Assembly: GCF_018881505.1 (NCBI RefSeq)
Contig: NZ_JACVQC010000001.1
Coordinates: 1,161,927-1,225,926 of the forward strand
From: Polynucleobacter sp. UK-Mo-2m-Kol15
GTDB lineage: Bacteria > Pseudomonadota > Gammaproteobacteria > Burkholderiales > Burkholderiaceae
Direction: 5' to 3'
Length of the DNA: 64,000 nt
The translations under genes were made by a program, and so were the position numbers. A model generated the notes under the pieces. That model was not told where the DNA came from. It made no database searches and saw only the letters and a program-made list of their open reading frames with translations. Below, piece by piece: positions 1 to 9,193 of the stretch (position 1 is the first letter of the stretch; each line of letters begins with the position of its first letter).

Positions 1-1
1 A

Positions 2-265
2 CCTTTTTATGGCTACACCTTAAAACCTGGGGTGACCTTTACTTATTTAGGCTTAAAGACTGACGAAACTGCAGCAGTGCGTTTTCAGAATCACGCCAGT
101 GAAAACTTATTTGTAGCTGGAGAAATGATGGCAGGAAATGTGTTGGGCAAAGGCTATGCTGCCGGAGTAGGGATGGCGATTGGTACGGTGTTTGGAATGG
201 TGGCTGGTGCTGAAGCTGCAAAATCAGCACTCGGTGAGGAGGTTCAAGAAGATGCAGCTGCTTAA
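2..265 (+). CDS. tcuA: FAD-dependent tricarballylate dehydrogenase TcuA, C-terminal end (partial)
   Basis: The gene enters from the left edge, so only the last 87 residues are visible. They carry the glycine-rich C-terminal FAD-binding signature of the fumarate-reductase/succinate-dehydrogenase flavoprotein family (GEMMAGNV followed by [13 protein letters not shown]). The stop lies inside the start region of a TcuB-type gene, and the TcuA-TcuB pair is known to oxidise tricarballylate to cis-aconitate. I infer TcuA from that coupling. A related FAD-dependent dehydrogenase for another carboxylate is possible because the substrate-binding part is off-window. Confidence 0.75.
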   Translation, partial: PFYGYTLKPGVTFTYLGLKTDETAAVRFQNHASENLFVAGEMMAGNVLGKGYAAGVGMAIGTVFGMVAGAEAAKSALGEEVQEDAAA

Positions 266-1397
266 AGGTCTAATTCAAGAGGCTGCGGCACTCGGATCTC
301 CAGCTCCTGAAGTAGAGGCAGCCCGGATGTTGACTATCTGTAATGCCTGTCGATATTGCGAAGGGTTTTGTGCTGTTTTCCCGGCAATGACCCGCCGTAT
401 TGATTTCAACCCAGTCGATATGCGCTACCTTGCAAATTTGTGTCACAACTGTGGCGCTTGTCTGCATGCTTGCCAATATGCTCCCCCACATGAATTTGCT
501 GTGAATATACCTAGAGTAATGGCTCAGGTAAGAGGTGTGACCTACGTTGAGTACGCATGGCCAAAATTCATGGGGTCAGCGTATCAAAAGAATGGACTTT
601 TTGTAGCTATGGCAAGCTCATTGAGCTTGATCGCCTTTTTGTTATTTACGCAATTACTGAGTGGCAGCTTAACAACGACATCAAAAACCGGAAACTTCTA
701 TGAAGTCTATTCTCACAACACCTTAGCAATTGTATTTGGCTTTGTTTTTCTCTTTGCTATTGCAGCATTGGGGATTGGATTGTTGCGTTTCTGGTCAAGC
801 ATTGTTCCAGGCACTATTTCACCTGCGGCTGGGTCTGAAGCGGTGCACGATGCGCTGACGCTCAAGTATCTTGGCGGTGGACATGGCGAAGGTTGTAATA
901 ATGATGATGATCGCTTTTCTCTGTGGAGAAGGCGCTTCCATCATTTCACCTTCTACGGCTTCATGCTTTGCTTTGCTGCAACGAGTGTGGCGACTTTGTA
1001 CCACTACCTTCTGGGTTTACAGGCGCCATACGCCTTTACGAGCTTGCCGGTTGTGTTGGGAACGCTAGGTGGCATCGGTCTTTTGATCGGACCAGCAGGA
1101 TTGCTTTATTTGAATTTGATGCGCAATGCGGATCATGGTGAAAAGAGTCAGAGGCCAATGGATCGAGCGTTCATCGTGCTCTTATTTTTGATTAGCTTGT
1201 CTGGTCTTGTGCTGCTTGCTTACCGTGAAACTTCTAGCATGCCGGTTTTGCTATCAATTCACCTCGGCGTGGTCATGGGCTTCTTTTTAACAATGCCCTA
1301 CGGAAAATTTGGGCATGGTTTTTATCGTCTAGTTGCGCTGCTCAAGAATTCAATTGAGAAGCGTCAAAAAAATACCATGTTGTTTGGTTCTGATTAA
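252..1397 (+). CDS. tcuB: Tricarballylate utilisation protein TcuB (4Fe-4S, membrane electron carrier)
   Basis: A 381-residue protein that in the known family re-oxidises reduced TcuA and passes electrons to the membrane. Two cysteine clusters of 4Fe-4S type are visible at C30/C33/C36/C40 and C64/C67/C70/C74, followed by a C-terminal half with several hydrophobic helices and histidines suited to haem b. I chose ATG 252 because GAGGAGG lies about ten bases upstream inside tcuA; the 14-base overlap with tcuA implies translational coupling. The frame is open further upstream, but that part overlaps tcuA. No TcuC permease is seen; a Bug receptor lies downstream instead. Confidence 0.88.
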   Translation: MQLLKGLIQEAAALGSPAPEVEAARMLTICNACRYCEGFCAVFPAMTRRIDFNPVDMRYLANLCHNCGACLHACQYAPPHEFAVNIPRVMAQVRGVTYVEYAWPKFMGSAYQKNGLFVAMASSLSLIAFLLFTQLLSGSLTTTSKTGNFYEVYSHNTLAIVFGFVFLFAIAALGIGLLRFWSSIVPGTISPAAGSEAVHDALTLKYLGGGHGEGCNNDDDRFSLWRRRFHHFTFYGFMLCFAATSVATLYHYLLGLQAPYAFTSLPVVLGTLGGIGLLIGPAGLLYLNLMRNADHGEKSQRPMDRAFIVLLFLISLSGLVLLAYRETSSMPVLLSIHLGVVMGFFLTMPYGKFGHGFYRLVALLKNSIEKRQKNTMLFGSD

Positions 1398-1414
1398 ATA
1401 GAAAGTAAGAAAAA

Positions 1415-2353
1415 ATGAGACTCATTACCTTTACGCGCAAAGGCGCTCATCACCCGGAAATTGGCGCGAGGTTAGCTAAACCTACTGGCGACCTGATTCT
1501 GCCTTTTGCGGATTGCGCCAAACTCAAAAATATTACGCAATTTCCTGCGAGCATGAAAGAATTTTTACGCGCTGGCGATGCCACGATGAGTCAGGCTAAA
1601 TCTTGGGTCCAGACTGCCCATGAGGATTTTGGCGCCATCTTGTTACCCGCTACAGAAATTACGTATTTGCCGCCAATCATGGATGCCGAAAAGTTTCTAT
1701 GCGTAGGAAAAAATTATCGCTCCCACTTAGCTGAATTAGAGCGAAATGGTTTAATCAAAGAAAATCCTCAGGAGCCCACTTCATTCATTAAGTTGAACTC
1801 TTGTTTAACCGGGCATCTAGCTGAAGTAGTTCGTCCCAAAGGCATTACAAAGCTTGACTATGAGCCGGAGCTAGTTTTTGTGATTGGTAAACGTGCCTTA
1901 GGTGCAAAAAAAGATGAGGCGATGAATTATGTTGCGGGAGTAACAATCCTGAATGATCTTACTTGCCGTGATTCGCAGTTACGTGAAGTGATTTCTGGTT
2001 CACGCTTTTGGACCGGAAAAAATATTCCCGGCTTTGGACCTTTAGGACCTGAGATCGTGACTATTGATGAAATTCCTAATGTCTATGATTTGTGGATGAC
2101 TTGCACTGTCAACGGAGTCGAGAGAATGAGAGTCAACACCTCCGATCAGATTTGGAAAATCTCCGATATTCTCGAGCACTTCTCTAGATATATTCCCATC
2201 GAAGCAGGGGATATGTTTTCCACTGGCGCCCCTGGTGGAGTGGCGGTTGGCAAAGATAATGCCGAGGCTTTGTACTTAAAGCCCGGCGATGTTGTCGACT
2301 GCGCAATCGATGGATTTTCCTCAATTAGAACTACGATTATTGATGAAGCCTAA
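1415..2353 (+). CDS. Fumarylacetoacetate hydrolase family protein
   Basis: A 312-residue protein with the FAA-hydrolase fold: the family start CVGKNYRSHLAE near residue 95, the acidic metal-binding stretch DYEPELVFVIGK, and LNDLTCRDSQ. Family members are Mg-dependent hydrolases, hydratases, isomerases or decarboxylases acting on 2-oxo acids and acylpyruvates, so the exact reaction cannot be read from sequence. It sits 17 bases after tcuB and its end overlaps the next gene, so it is probably cotranscribed with carboxylate-catabolism genes. The N-terminal 90 residues are typical of the longer FAH forms. Confidence 0.85.
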   Translation: MRLITFTRKGAHHPEIGARLAKPTGDLILPFADCAKLKNITQFPASMKEFLRAGDATMSQAKSWVQTAHEDFGAILLPATEITYLPPIMDAEKFLCVGKNYRSHLAELERNGLIKENPQEPTSFIKLNSCLTGHLAEVVRPKGITKLDYEPELVFVIGKRALGAKKDEAMNYVAGVTILNDLTCRDSQLREVISGSRFWTGKNIPGFGPLGPEIVTIDEIPNVYDLWMTCTVNGVERMRVNTSDQIWKISDILEHFSRYIPIEAGDMFSTGAPGGVAVGKDNAEALYLKPGDVVDCAIDGFSSIRTTIIDEA

Positions 2354-3311
2354 TATGTTCAATGCAAAGAAAATTTTCATCCAGTGCTTTCTGCTGATTG
2401 GTTTATTGACATCTAACTTCGCAATTGCTCAATCAGCAGATACGTTTCCATCAAAGACAGTGAAGGTGATTGTGCCTTTTCCTCCTGGTGGAGGGGCGGA
2501 TACTCTGATTCGTTTGTTAACTCCTTCTTTGACAGAGTCGTGGAAGCAGTCGCTAATAGTCGAGAATCGCCCAGGCGCTAGTGGCTCAATTGGCGCTGAG
2601 GTAGTGGCTCAAGCTTCACCAGATGGTTATGTACTATTGATGGGTACTACGGCAGCTGTTACCGATAAGAATATTGCCAAGTTTGCACCAGTCGCACTTG
2701 TATCAGCATCGCCATATGTGGTCACGGTGAATCCAGCACTCAATATTTCTTCAATTCGCAGTTTGATTGCGTATGCAAAGACTAATCCAGGAAAGCTCCG
2801 CTATGGCTCCTCTGGTCCGGGCTCCGCATCCCATTTATCGGCCGAATTATTTGCTTCCATGGCTGGGGTTAACTTAATGCATATTCCATACAAGGGGACT
2901 GGCCAAGCTTTAACGGACTTATTGGCTGGTCACATTGACATCATGTTTGCTCCTGCTCAAACGGTCATGCCGCAAGTGGAGGCGGGAAAATTATTGGCTT
3001 TAGCCGAGACTGGCTCAAAACGATCTGAGTCCTTACCAAACATACCCACTGTCGCTGAGTCTGGCTTACCGGGATATAGTGCAGTCGGCTGGTTTGGCCT
3101 TTTTGCTCCATTAGGAACGCCTAAACCAATTGTGCAAAAAATGAACCAAGCAGTGATGGCAACCATGGCGCAACCCAAGATTCGTAAGGCGATGATGGAG
3201 CGCGGAAGTGACCCTGCTACTGGTAGTGCTGATGATTTTGCGGCTTTTTTGAAGGTAGATCAGGCTAAATGGACGAAATTGATCAAAGAAAATAACATTG
3301 CAGTGCAATAA
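2343..3311 (+). CDS. Bug-family periplasmic substrate-binding protein (TTT receptor) 1
   Basis: A periplasmic receptor of the tripartite tricarboxylate transporter family. It shows an N-terminal hydrophobic signal ending near FAIAQS, the family pattern VPFPPGGGADTLIR, and ENRPGASGSIGAEVVA followed by PDGYVLL. ATG 2343 overlaps the preceding stop by 11 bases; ATG 2355, immediately after it, is an alternative. No TctA or TctB membrane subunit is nearby, as is common for the expanded Bug repertoires of Burkholderiales. Its place in the tcu operon suggests a di- or tricarboxylate ligand, which is inference. Confidence 0.88.
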   Translation: MKPNMFNAKKIFIQCFLLIGLLTSNFAIAQSADTFPSKTVKVIVPFPPGGGADTLIRLLTPSLTESWKQSLIVENRPGASGSIGAEVVAQASPDGYVLLMGTTAAVTDKNIAKFAPVALVSASPYVVTVNPALNISSIRSLIAYAKTNPGKLRYGSSGPGSASHLSAELFASMAGVNLMHIPYKGTGQALTDLLAGHIDIMFAPAQTVMPQVEAGKLLALAETGSKRSESLPNIPTVAESGLPGYSAVGWFGLFAPLGTPKPIVQKMNQAVMATMAQPKIRKAMMERGSDPATGSADDFAAFLKVDQAKWTKLIKENNIAVQ

Positions 3312-3365
3312 AAATCTATTTAAGTATCATCTAGTTTCATTAAATTGATTCCCTAGGAAAATACT

Positions 3366-4514
3366 ATGCCAGGCTTACTCCCGAATGTTGATCCAGACGG
3401 ATTGCTAGAGTTCTCAGTTGTTTATACCGACCGATCTTTAAATCACATGTCTGAAGAGTTTAAAAAAGTCATGGTTGATATCTCTAGTGTTTTGAAGGAT
3501 GCTTATAACGCTAGCTCAGCCGTGATCGTGCCTGGTAGTGGGACATTTGGCATGGAGTCCGTTGCTCGTCAATTCGCCAACAATCAAAAGTGTCTCGTAT
3601 TGCGCAATGGCTGGTTTAGCTATCGCTGGACCCAGATTTTTGATTTAGCCAATATCACTCAGGATGTTACCGTTATCAAAGGCAAGCAATTAGAAAACTC
3701 TGCGCAGGGTGTCTTTGCACCAGCGCCGATTGAAGAGGTCGTGGCCTTCATTAAGAAAGAAAAGCCAGCGGTGGTTTTCGCTCCCCACGTAGAAACCTCT
3801 GCTGGAATTATTTTGCCTGATGATTACCTGAAGGCTGTTGGTGAAGCTGTACGCTCAGTCAATGGTTTATTTGTGCTCGATTGCATTGCCTCAGGTGCAA
3901 TGTGGGTAGACATGAAGGCTTGTAATGTCGACGTTTTAATTACTGCACCTCAAAAAGGTTGGAGTAGCTCACCTTGTTGTGCCTTGATTGCCATGGGCGA
4001 TAGAGCGCGTGAGCATATTGAAAGTACTCAAAGCAGCAGTTTCTCCATGGACCTTAAGAAATGGCTCCAAATTATGGAAGCCTATGAAAAAGGTGGACAT
4101 GTTTATCACACAACCATGCCAACTGATGCACTCAAAATCTTGCGTAATGTGATGAAAGAAACTCAGTCTTTAGGTTTTGTTGCACTCAAAGCAAAGCAAC
4201 AGGAGTTAGGTGATAAGGTTCGCGCATTATTGGTATCTAATGGCTATCACTCAGTTTCAGCAAAAGGCTTTCAGTCTCCTGGCGTTGTCGTGAGCTACAC
4301 CAAAGATCCCGATATTCAGTCAGGTAAAAAGTTTATTGCACTTGGTATGCAAACTGCTGCTGGAGTGCCTTTGCAGTGTGATGAGCGTCCAGACTTCCGC
4401 ACTTTCCGCATCGGTTTATTTGGACTAGAGAAGTTGGCTCATGTTGATCGTACGGTTGGACATCTTGAAGCCGCCCTAGAAAAGATTACAGAGACTGAAG
4501 CGCAGCCAGCTTGA
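3366..4514 (+). CDS. Class V aminotransferase (alanine-glyoxylate/serine-pyruvate type)
   Basis: A 382-residue PLP enzyme of fold type I. The phosphate-binding PGSGTFGMESVARQ segment (residues about 56-69), the aspartate in FVLDCIASGA, and the Schiff-base lysine K197 in ITAPQKGWSSSP are visible. Relatives transfer the amino group of alanine or serine to glyoxylate or pyruvate; 2-aminoethylphosphonate-type relatives are a less likely alternative. It is the last gene before a strong terminator, 54 bases after the Bug gene, and so probably belongs to the same carboxylate operon. Confidence 0.82.
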   Translation: MPGLLPNVDPDGLLEFSVVYTDRSLNHMSEEFKKVMVDISSVLKDAYNASSAVIVPGSGTFGMESVARQFANNQKCLVLRNGWFSYRWTQIFDLANITQDVTVIKGKQLENSAQGVFAPAPIEEVVAFIKKEKPAVVFAPHVETSAGIILPDDYLKAVGEAVRSVNGLFVLDCIASGAMWVDMKACNVDVLITAPQKGWSSSPCCALIAMGDRAREHIESTQSSSFSMDLKKWLQIMEAYEKGGHVYHTTMPTDALKILRNVMKETQSLGFVALKAKQQELGDKVRALLVSNGYHSVSAKGFQSPGVVVSYTKDPDIQSGKKFIALGMQTAAGVPLQCDERPDFRTFRIGLFGLEKLAHVDRTVGHLEAALEKITETEAQPA

Positions 4515-4535
4515 AGTGATGAACTTCATTCAAAG

Positions 4536-4557
4536 GCCGTCTTAGGACGGCTTTTTT
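4536..4557 (+). terminator. Rho-independent terminator after the aminotransferase gene
   Basis: A perfect 6-bp stem, GCCGTC and GACGGC, with loop TTAG, followed by a run of Ts. It ends the tcu operon and overlaps the last codons of the convergent gene on the minus strand. Confidence 0.9.
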
Positions 4558-5192
4558 ATTGCCTCCAATGCAAGTGGGTTGGGGGTTGCTTCACCCACCT
4601 TACTCAATACATTGGTATCTATGTGATGGAAGGGTTCAGTCTGACCTTTAATCATCATTACCGTATCTTGTTCGTACGACCAAGTACCATTCTCATTTAT
4701 GGCTACCTTAATGCGAAACTCAATGGTCTTGAAAGCGTAGTCTAAAAAAGGACTGGAAGAGATTCCGGCCGTCGGATCATTGATTTTGGCAACGCACTCA
4801 AATTGCGTTGCACTGGCAGATGCATTTCCTATTGCCATGGTGACCATGCCGCGAGGAATGGTGAGAGTATGAACAATCGCTCCCGTCGCGGGCTCCCATA
4901 GCCAATAGCCAACTTGATCATGATAGGTTTTTACTTGATCTGGTTTGGTGATGTGGAGGTGGTAGCGCAAACCATAAAATAACTGTGGCCCATTGGTTTG
5001 CGGATCAATTGGCTGCATCTCAATACGTTCGTTATAAACCTGCTTTTTTGGACCCTCGGCCTTAGGTTTGATATCCAAACCACGTTGACCTTCCCATATG
5101 CCAGCAAGATGGGTGAGGGGGCCTAAATTTTCCAGGGTATTAATGGAGTACCCCTGCGGCTCTGTATAAATATCGTTCGGAAAAGAGTGCAT
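4542..5192 (-). CDS. Nitrobindin-like haem-binding beta-barrel protein
   Basis: A 216-residue protein with no signal peptide. The LAGIWEGQRGLD segment near residues 29-40 resembles the opening strand of nitrobindin/THAP4-type FABP-fold domains, and GYWLWEPATGAIVHTLTIPRG matches the later barrel strands of that family. Such proteins bind haem b with a C-terminal histidine; H190 or H191 near the C terminus could serve, but I cannot assign it firmly. It is convergent with the aminotransferase gene and its stop falls in that gene's terminator. Role unknown; nitric-oxide or peroxynitrite handling is the family suggestion. Confidence 0.62.
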   Translation of the reverse strand: MHSFPNDIYTEPQGYSINTLENLGPLTHLAGIWEGQRGLDIKPKAEGPKKQVYNERIEMQPIDPQTNGPQLFYGLRYHLHITKPDQVKTYHDQVGYWLWEPATGAIVHTLTIPRGMVTMAIGNASASATQFECVAKINDPTAGISSSPFLDYAFKTIEFRIKVAINENGTWSYEQDTVMMIKGQTEPFHHIDTNVLSKVGEATPNPLALEAIKKPS

Positions 5193-5347
5193 GTCGAAGC
5201 CTTGATTAAATAAAGTTTTTATTTCAGTGCATTGAGCATTATTAAACCACTCATCAATCTAACTGGGGTCATAAAGGAAAGTTGATTTCTACCTCATTGG
5301 GATTGTGTGGTACCTCAGCAATCAATGCGTCATGTTTTACTGCGACG

Positions 5348-6328
5348 CTAATTTAAGGGGTCGGAGCCCTCAAGTTCTGAGAGCTTTTTGGACTTAAACC
5401 CTTTTTGTTTGCTCGGTGCATCGTTGCGCACTAGCAACCACATGGCTCCTATAACCAAACTCATCCCGCCAAGCTGAATCCAGGTAATGGGCTCTGACAA
5501 TACAAGCCAACCCATAAACAATGTTGAGATTGGGCCTAGTATTCCCGATTGAGCAACTAGGGGTGAGCCAATCCGACTAATTGCAATCATGATTAATAAC
5601 ATCGGAATAACGGTGCATAGACTTGCGTTGAGGAGGCTGAGCCAGTAAATCTGCGGTACCTGCGTAAACATTGCCTGAGGATCGTAAATCAGAATTTGCA
5701 TGACGCTTATTAGTGTTGATGCAGAGCTGGCATAGACAACTAGGCGTACGCTTCCAACCCGCTTTACCATTTCTCCGGATCCAATCATGTAGATGGCATA
5801 CGAACAGGCGCTAGCAAAGACCAGTAGCATGCCCAGTGCAGCCATGGTCCCTGTTGAGCTCGCGTCTTGGATGAACACTACGATCACGCCAAGGTAGCCC
5901 ACAGCCAGTGCATACCATTGCAAGCGACTGATGGATTTATTTAAAACAAAATAAGAAATCAATAGCACGATTGTTGGTGTGAGGTAGAGAACAATACGTT
6001 CCAGTCCAACAGAAATATATTGAAGTCCCAGAAAATCAAGGTAGCTAGAAAGAAAATAGCCCATAAATCCTAGTGCAAATATCTTGATTTGATCTTGCCA
6101 AGCGAGGGGGTCCATGACTTGCCTGCGAGCTCGCCACCAATAAATTCCCCAGAAGAGGGGGAGTGCCATCACCATTCGAAGTGCTAAGAGGGTCTCCGCA
6201 TTGGCGCCATAAGTAAAACCAAGCTTGATCAGAATAGCCTTACCGGAAAAAAGCACAGATCCAATGCTGGCCATCAAGAGGCCATATAGGTAACGACGAT
6301 GATGAAGAATTTCGCTGGCTGATCGCAT
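5348..6328 (-). CDS. DMT-superfamily (EamA) transporter
   Basis: A 326-residue polytopic inner-membrane protein with about ten hydrophobic helices in two EamA repeats (GSVLFSGKAILIKLGF in the first, ASACSYAIYMIGSGE in the second). EamA proteins export amino acids, nucleobases or other metabolites; the substrate is not readable. It lies six bases downstream of nnrD on the same strand, so the two are probably cotranscribed. The last 20 residues are a charged cytoplasmic tail. Confidence 0.88.
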   Translation of the reverse strand: MRSASEILHHRRYLYGLLMASIGSVLFSGKAILIKLGFTYGANAETLLALRMVMALPLFWGIYWWRARRQVMDPLAWQDQIKIFALGFMGYFLSSYLDFLGLQYISVGLERIVLYLTPTIVLLISYFVLNKSISRLQWYALAVGYLGVIVVFIQDASSTGTMAALGMLLVFASACSYAIYMIGSGEMVKRVGSVRLVVYASSASTLISVMQILIYDPQAMFTQVPQIYWLSLLNASLCTVIPMLLIMIAISRIGSPLVAQSGILGPISTLFMGWLVLSEPITWIQLGGMSLVIGAMWLLVRNDAPSKQKGFKSKKLSELEGSDPLN

Positions 6329-6334
6329 GCTGTT

Positions 6335-7219
6335 TTATAACAGCTTATTTAAGAGGCTCCGCATTTCTAAGATGACCTCTGTTGGAGTGAGTCCAATAGG
6401 ACCAATCTGCTTAGCCACCAAACTATCGGCTGCGGATGCATGGAGCTGCACCCCAATACAAGTAGCTTCCCATAGATTCAGGTTGTGCCTTATACCTTGG
6501 CCTGCAATTGCTGCAATAGTGCCTGTTAAAACGTCGCCCATGCCGCCGACGGCCATTCCAGGATTTCCTTGTTTGCATTGCAATGCCGAATGATGAGGTG
6601 AGCTAATGAGGGTATGCTGTCCTTTAAGGACAACAATTGAATGGGTTAATTGAATCAGGTCTGATAGTGCTGCAAGGCGATTTTCTTGTACAACTGCTGC
6701 TGTTGTATTGAGGAGATGTGCAATCTCCCCGGGGTGTGGTGTGAGCACAGTCATGCCCGGAAATGCTTCATTGCGCTGCTTGAGAAGATTTAAAAATTCA
6801 GAACTATCCGCTATTAAATTGAGGGCATCGGCATCAATCACTAGTGGAATTTTTGGATAGGTGAGCACTGCCATTAGCCAGTCTCTCGCCAATGCAGAAA
6901 ACCCCAGTCCTGGTCCAATCGCAATTACATCAGGCATGGTTGTTTCTAATTGCTTTTGTGCCTCAAAGCTAGCCAGTCGCACCATCAGTTCGGGTTGTTC
7001 CGTTATTGCATGGGCAGTTGTTGGGTCTAGCATTTCTAAAATAGTCCAGCCAGCGCCCAAGTGAAGAGCGGCGCTCCCTGACAGTATGAGGGCGCCAGCC
7101 ATACCGGGTGCACCACCAATAATTAATACTTTGCCAGCGCTTCCTTTATGTTCTGATGGCAAGCGCTTCAGGCGAGTAATCAGCTCAAGTGATTTCAATT
7201 CGGTAGCGGGATTCATCAA
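6335..7219 (-). CDS. nnrD: ADP-dependent NAD(P)H-hydrate dehydratase
   Basis: A 294-residue ribokinase-like enzyme that repairs the hydrated forms of NADH and NADPH using ADP. Family motifs in order: IIGGAPGMAGA near residue 33, GPGLG, VIDADALNL, LTPHPGEIA, VLKGQHTLI and GNPGMAVGGMGDVLTG. The epimerase half (NnrE) found in bifunctional Nnr proteins is absent, and no separate epimerase gene is in the window. First gene of a two-gene minus-strand unit with the EamA transporter; divergent from the nuclease gene at 7279. Confidence 0.93.
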   Translation of the reverse strand: MMNPATELKSLELITRLKRLPSEHKGSAGKVLIIGGAPGMAGALILSGSAALHLGAGWTILEMLDPTTAHAITEQPELMVRLASFEAQKQLETTMPDVIAIGPGLGFSALARDWLMAVLTYPKIPLVIDADALNLIADSSEFLNLLKQRNEAFPGMTVLTPHPGEIAHLLNTTAAVVQENRLAALSDLIQLTHSIVVLKGQHTLISSPHHSALQCKQGNPGMAVGGMGDVLTGTIAAIAGQGIRHNLNLWEATCIGVQLHASAADSLVAKQIGPIGLTPTEVILEMRSLLNKLL

Positions 7220-7278
7220 GACAGTATCGCTCTAATATGTGACTTAACAATAGATTTTATCGAGAGTATGCTTAAGTT

Positions 7279-8694
7279 ATGAAAATACAATTTCTTGGTG
7301 CGGCAGGTGAGGTTACAGGGTCAAGACATTCTGTGGAAGCTACTATTGGTGAACGAGAGTTGAGGTTCATGGTCGACTTTGGCATGTTCCAGGGTGGACG
7401 CGAGGCTAGCGTGAAGAATCTGGAGTCACTCCCGTTTTCGCCTAATGAACTTGCATTTGTCGTACTGACGCATGCACATATTGACCATAGCGGTCTTTTG
7501 CCTAGGCTGTGCGCCCAAGGTTTTACGGGGCCTATCTATTGCACTGAAGCCACATTTGAGCTGTTAAAAATTATGCTGCCTGACAGCGCGCACTTGCAGC
7601 GTTCTGATGTAGAGAGAGCATTGCGTAGACAAAAAGCAGGGAAATGGCGTGGCGAAGTACCGGTTGCACTCTACTCGCTGGAGGAGGTAGAGATTGCGCT
7701 TGGCCAATGTCAAGTTCTTCCCTACGCAAAATCTGTTGAGCTGTGCAATGGTATTGACCTTACATTTGAGAATGCAGGACATATCTTGGGATCTGCAATT
7801 GCGGTAATTGACGTCACCGAAGATCATTCTAAGAAAAAGCGCTGCGTTTTTTCTGGTGATATTGGTATGAAAGGCAAATTATTAATGCCCGATCCTGCCG
7901 TGATCGCGCAGGCGGATATCGTGGTAGTCGAGTCAACTTATGGTGATAGGCTGCATAAAACACTAGTGGATACCGAGGCTGAACTTATTGAGGTGGTAAG
8001 TGATACTCTGAACGCCCACGGAAATATTATTATTCCCGCATTTGCTGTGGGCCGCACACAAGAGATACTATTTTTACTGATTGACTTAGTGAGGCGCAAT
8101 GCATTACCCCATCTGAGTATTTGGGTTGATTCCCCAATGGCAACCTCAGCTACCCATTTAACTCAGCGATTCTTTTCTCAACTAGACAAAGATTCGCAGT
8201 CAACTTTGGCGTGGTTGCAACAGAATCCTGGTGCAGTAGACCTGCGATTTATTGCTGACGTAGAAGAATCCAAAGCGCTCAATAAGATTAAGGGCGGAGC
8301 CATCATTATTTCTGCAAGTGGCATGTGTGATGCTGGCCGTATTGTTCATCATTTGCAGAATAATTTGCCACGAGCACAAAATGCAATTGTGATCACTGGC
8401 TTTCAGGCTTATGGCAGCTTAGGGCGTCGCTTGGTAGATAAGGCGACTAAAGTACGCCTCTTTGGTGAAGAGGTCCCAGTTCGCGCATCTATTCATACGA
8501 TTGGCGGTTTATCTGCTCATGCCGATCAAGCGGGATTACTAGATTGGCTGCGGAGTTTTCAATCTCCACCCAAATCTATTTTTGTCGTTCATGGTGAACC
8601 TGAGGCCTCTGCTGTCTTAGCGCAAAGCATTCGTGAAGAGCTGGAATGGAATAATGTCATTATTCCAGAGCGCCTACATACTTATTCTTGTTAA
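7279..8694 (+). CDS. Metallo-beta-lactamase/beta-CASP RNA-processing nuclease-like protein
   Basis: A 471-residue member of the COG1236-type metallo-beta-lactamase family. It carries the metal-binding HAHIDH motif near residue 70, a beta-CASP insert with DSPMATSATHL and SASGMCDAGRIVHHL, and the final HTIGGLSAHADQ histidine region. Family members are endo- or 5'-3' exonucleases acting on RNA in the cytoplasm. Single gene flanked by divergent nnrD and a downstream bidirectional terminator. Target RNA not predictable. Confidence 0.88.
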   Translation: MKIQFLGAAGEVTGSRHSVEATIGERELRFMVDFGMFQGGREASVKNLESLPFSPNELAFVVLTHAHIDHSGLLPRLCAQGFTGPIYCTEATFELLKIMLPDSAHLQRSDVERALRRQKAGKWRGEVPVALYSLEEVEIALGQCQVLPYAKSVELCNGIDLTFENAGHILGSAIAVIDVTEDHSKKKRCVFSGDIGMKGKLLMPDPAVIAQADIVVVESTYGDRLHKTLVDTEAELIEVVSDTLNAHGNIIIPAFAVGRTQEILFLLIDLVRRNALPHLSIWVDSPMATSATHLTQRFFSQLDKDSQSTLAWLQQNPGAVDLRFIADVEESKALNKIKGGAIIISASGMCDAGRIVHHLQNNLPRAQNAIVITGFQAYGSLGRRLVDKATKVRLFGEEVPVRASIHTIGGLSAHADQAGLLDWLRSFQSPPKSIFVVHGEPEASAVLAQSIREELEWNNVIIPERLHTYSC

Positions 8695-8740
8695 GTTTGC
8701 AGGCTCTTCTTTGTAAAAATGGAGCTAGATGAAAAAGCCG

Positions 8741-8774
8741 TAAAAAAACCGCGGCGAACCGCGGCTTTATTTTT
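8741..8774. terminator. Bidirectional Rho-independent terminator
   Basis: CCGCGG, loop CGAA, CCGCGG, with a T-rich tract on the right for the plus strand and an A-rich tract on the left that becomes a U-tract on the minus strand. It serves the convergent nuclease gene and the small membrane-protein gene. Confidence 0.88.
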
Positions 8775-8786
8775 CCCTAAAAGAAA

Positions 8787-8999
8787 TTATTTCTTAGCAT
8801 CAGTTGCTGGAGCTGCTGGAGCCTCTGCAGGTGCAGCGGGGGCTGCTGCCGGAGTATCTTTTTTCGCTTCTTCTATATGAACCGCTTCAGCACCATGCTT
8901 CTCGCCACCCATATCAATATCGCCATCGCCTTTAATCAGTAAGTAGGCTGTAGCAGAAATTAATACTAGTACCATGATGATGATTGATCTGTTGCTCAT
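8787..8999 (-). CDS. Small single-pass membrane protein with Ala/Pro-rich tail
   Basis: A 70-residue protein of unknown function. It begins with MSNRS and one hydrophobic helix (about residues 5-21), then an acidic stretch and a low-complexity Ala/Pro tail repeating PAAPA-type units. I chose ATG 8999 over an upstream in-frame start because a GAAGGAAA ribosome site precedes it. The tail probably lies in the periplasm. I know no family for it. Confidence 0.6.
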   Translation of the reverse strand: MSNRSIIIMVLVLISATAYLLIKGDGDIDMGGEKHGAEAVHIEEAKKDTPAAAPAAPAEAPAAPATDAKK

Positions 9000-9193
9000 T
9001 GCATTTCCTTCGGTTTGGTTAATAATCCCCATATTAACTCCTGAAGCGCTATTGGTATATCCGAATAAGCCCTAGATCCCTAATTAATGGAATATTCTAG
9101 GTAGTAATACTGATCTGAGGGGTATATCCTTCGGCCTAATCAAGTTCCAGATTCAAAGTAGACTGCTTGAAAGCTTGGAATAACGGTGTCAAT

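Noticed and set aside
9050-9130. Repeated GGTATATCC in the gap before the LOG-family gene.
   Set aside because: Two 9-base copies in the same direction, far apart, without dyad symmetry; could be chance in an A/T-rich gap.
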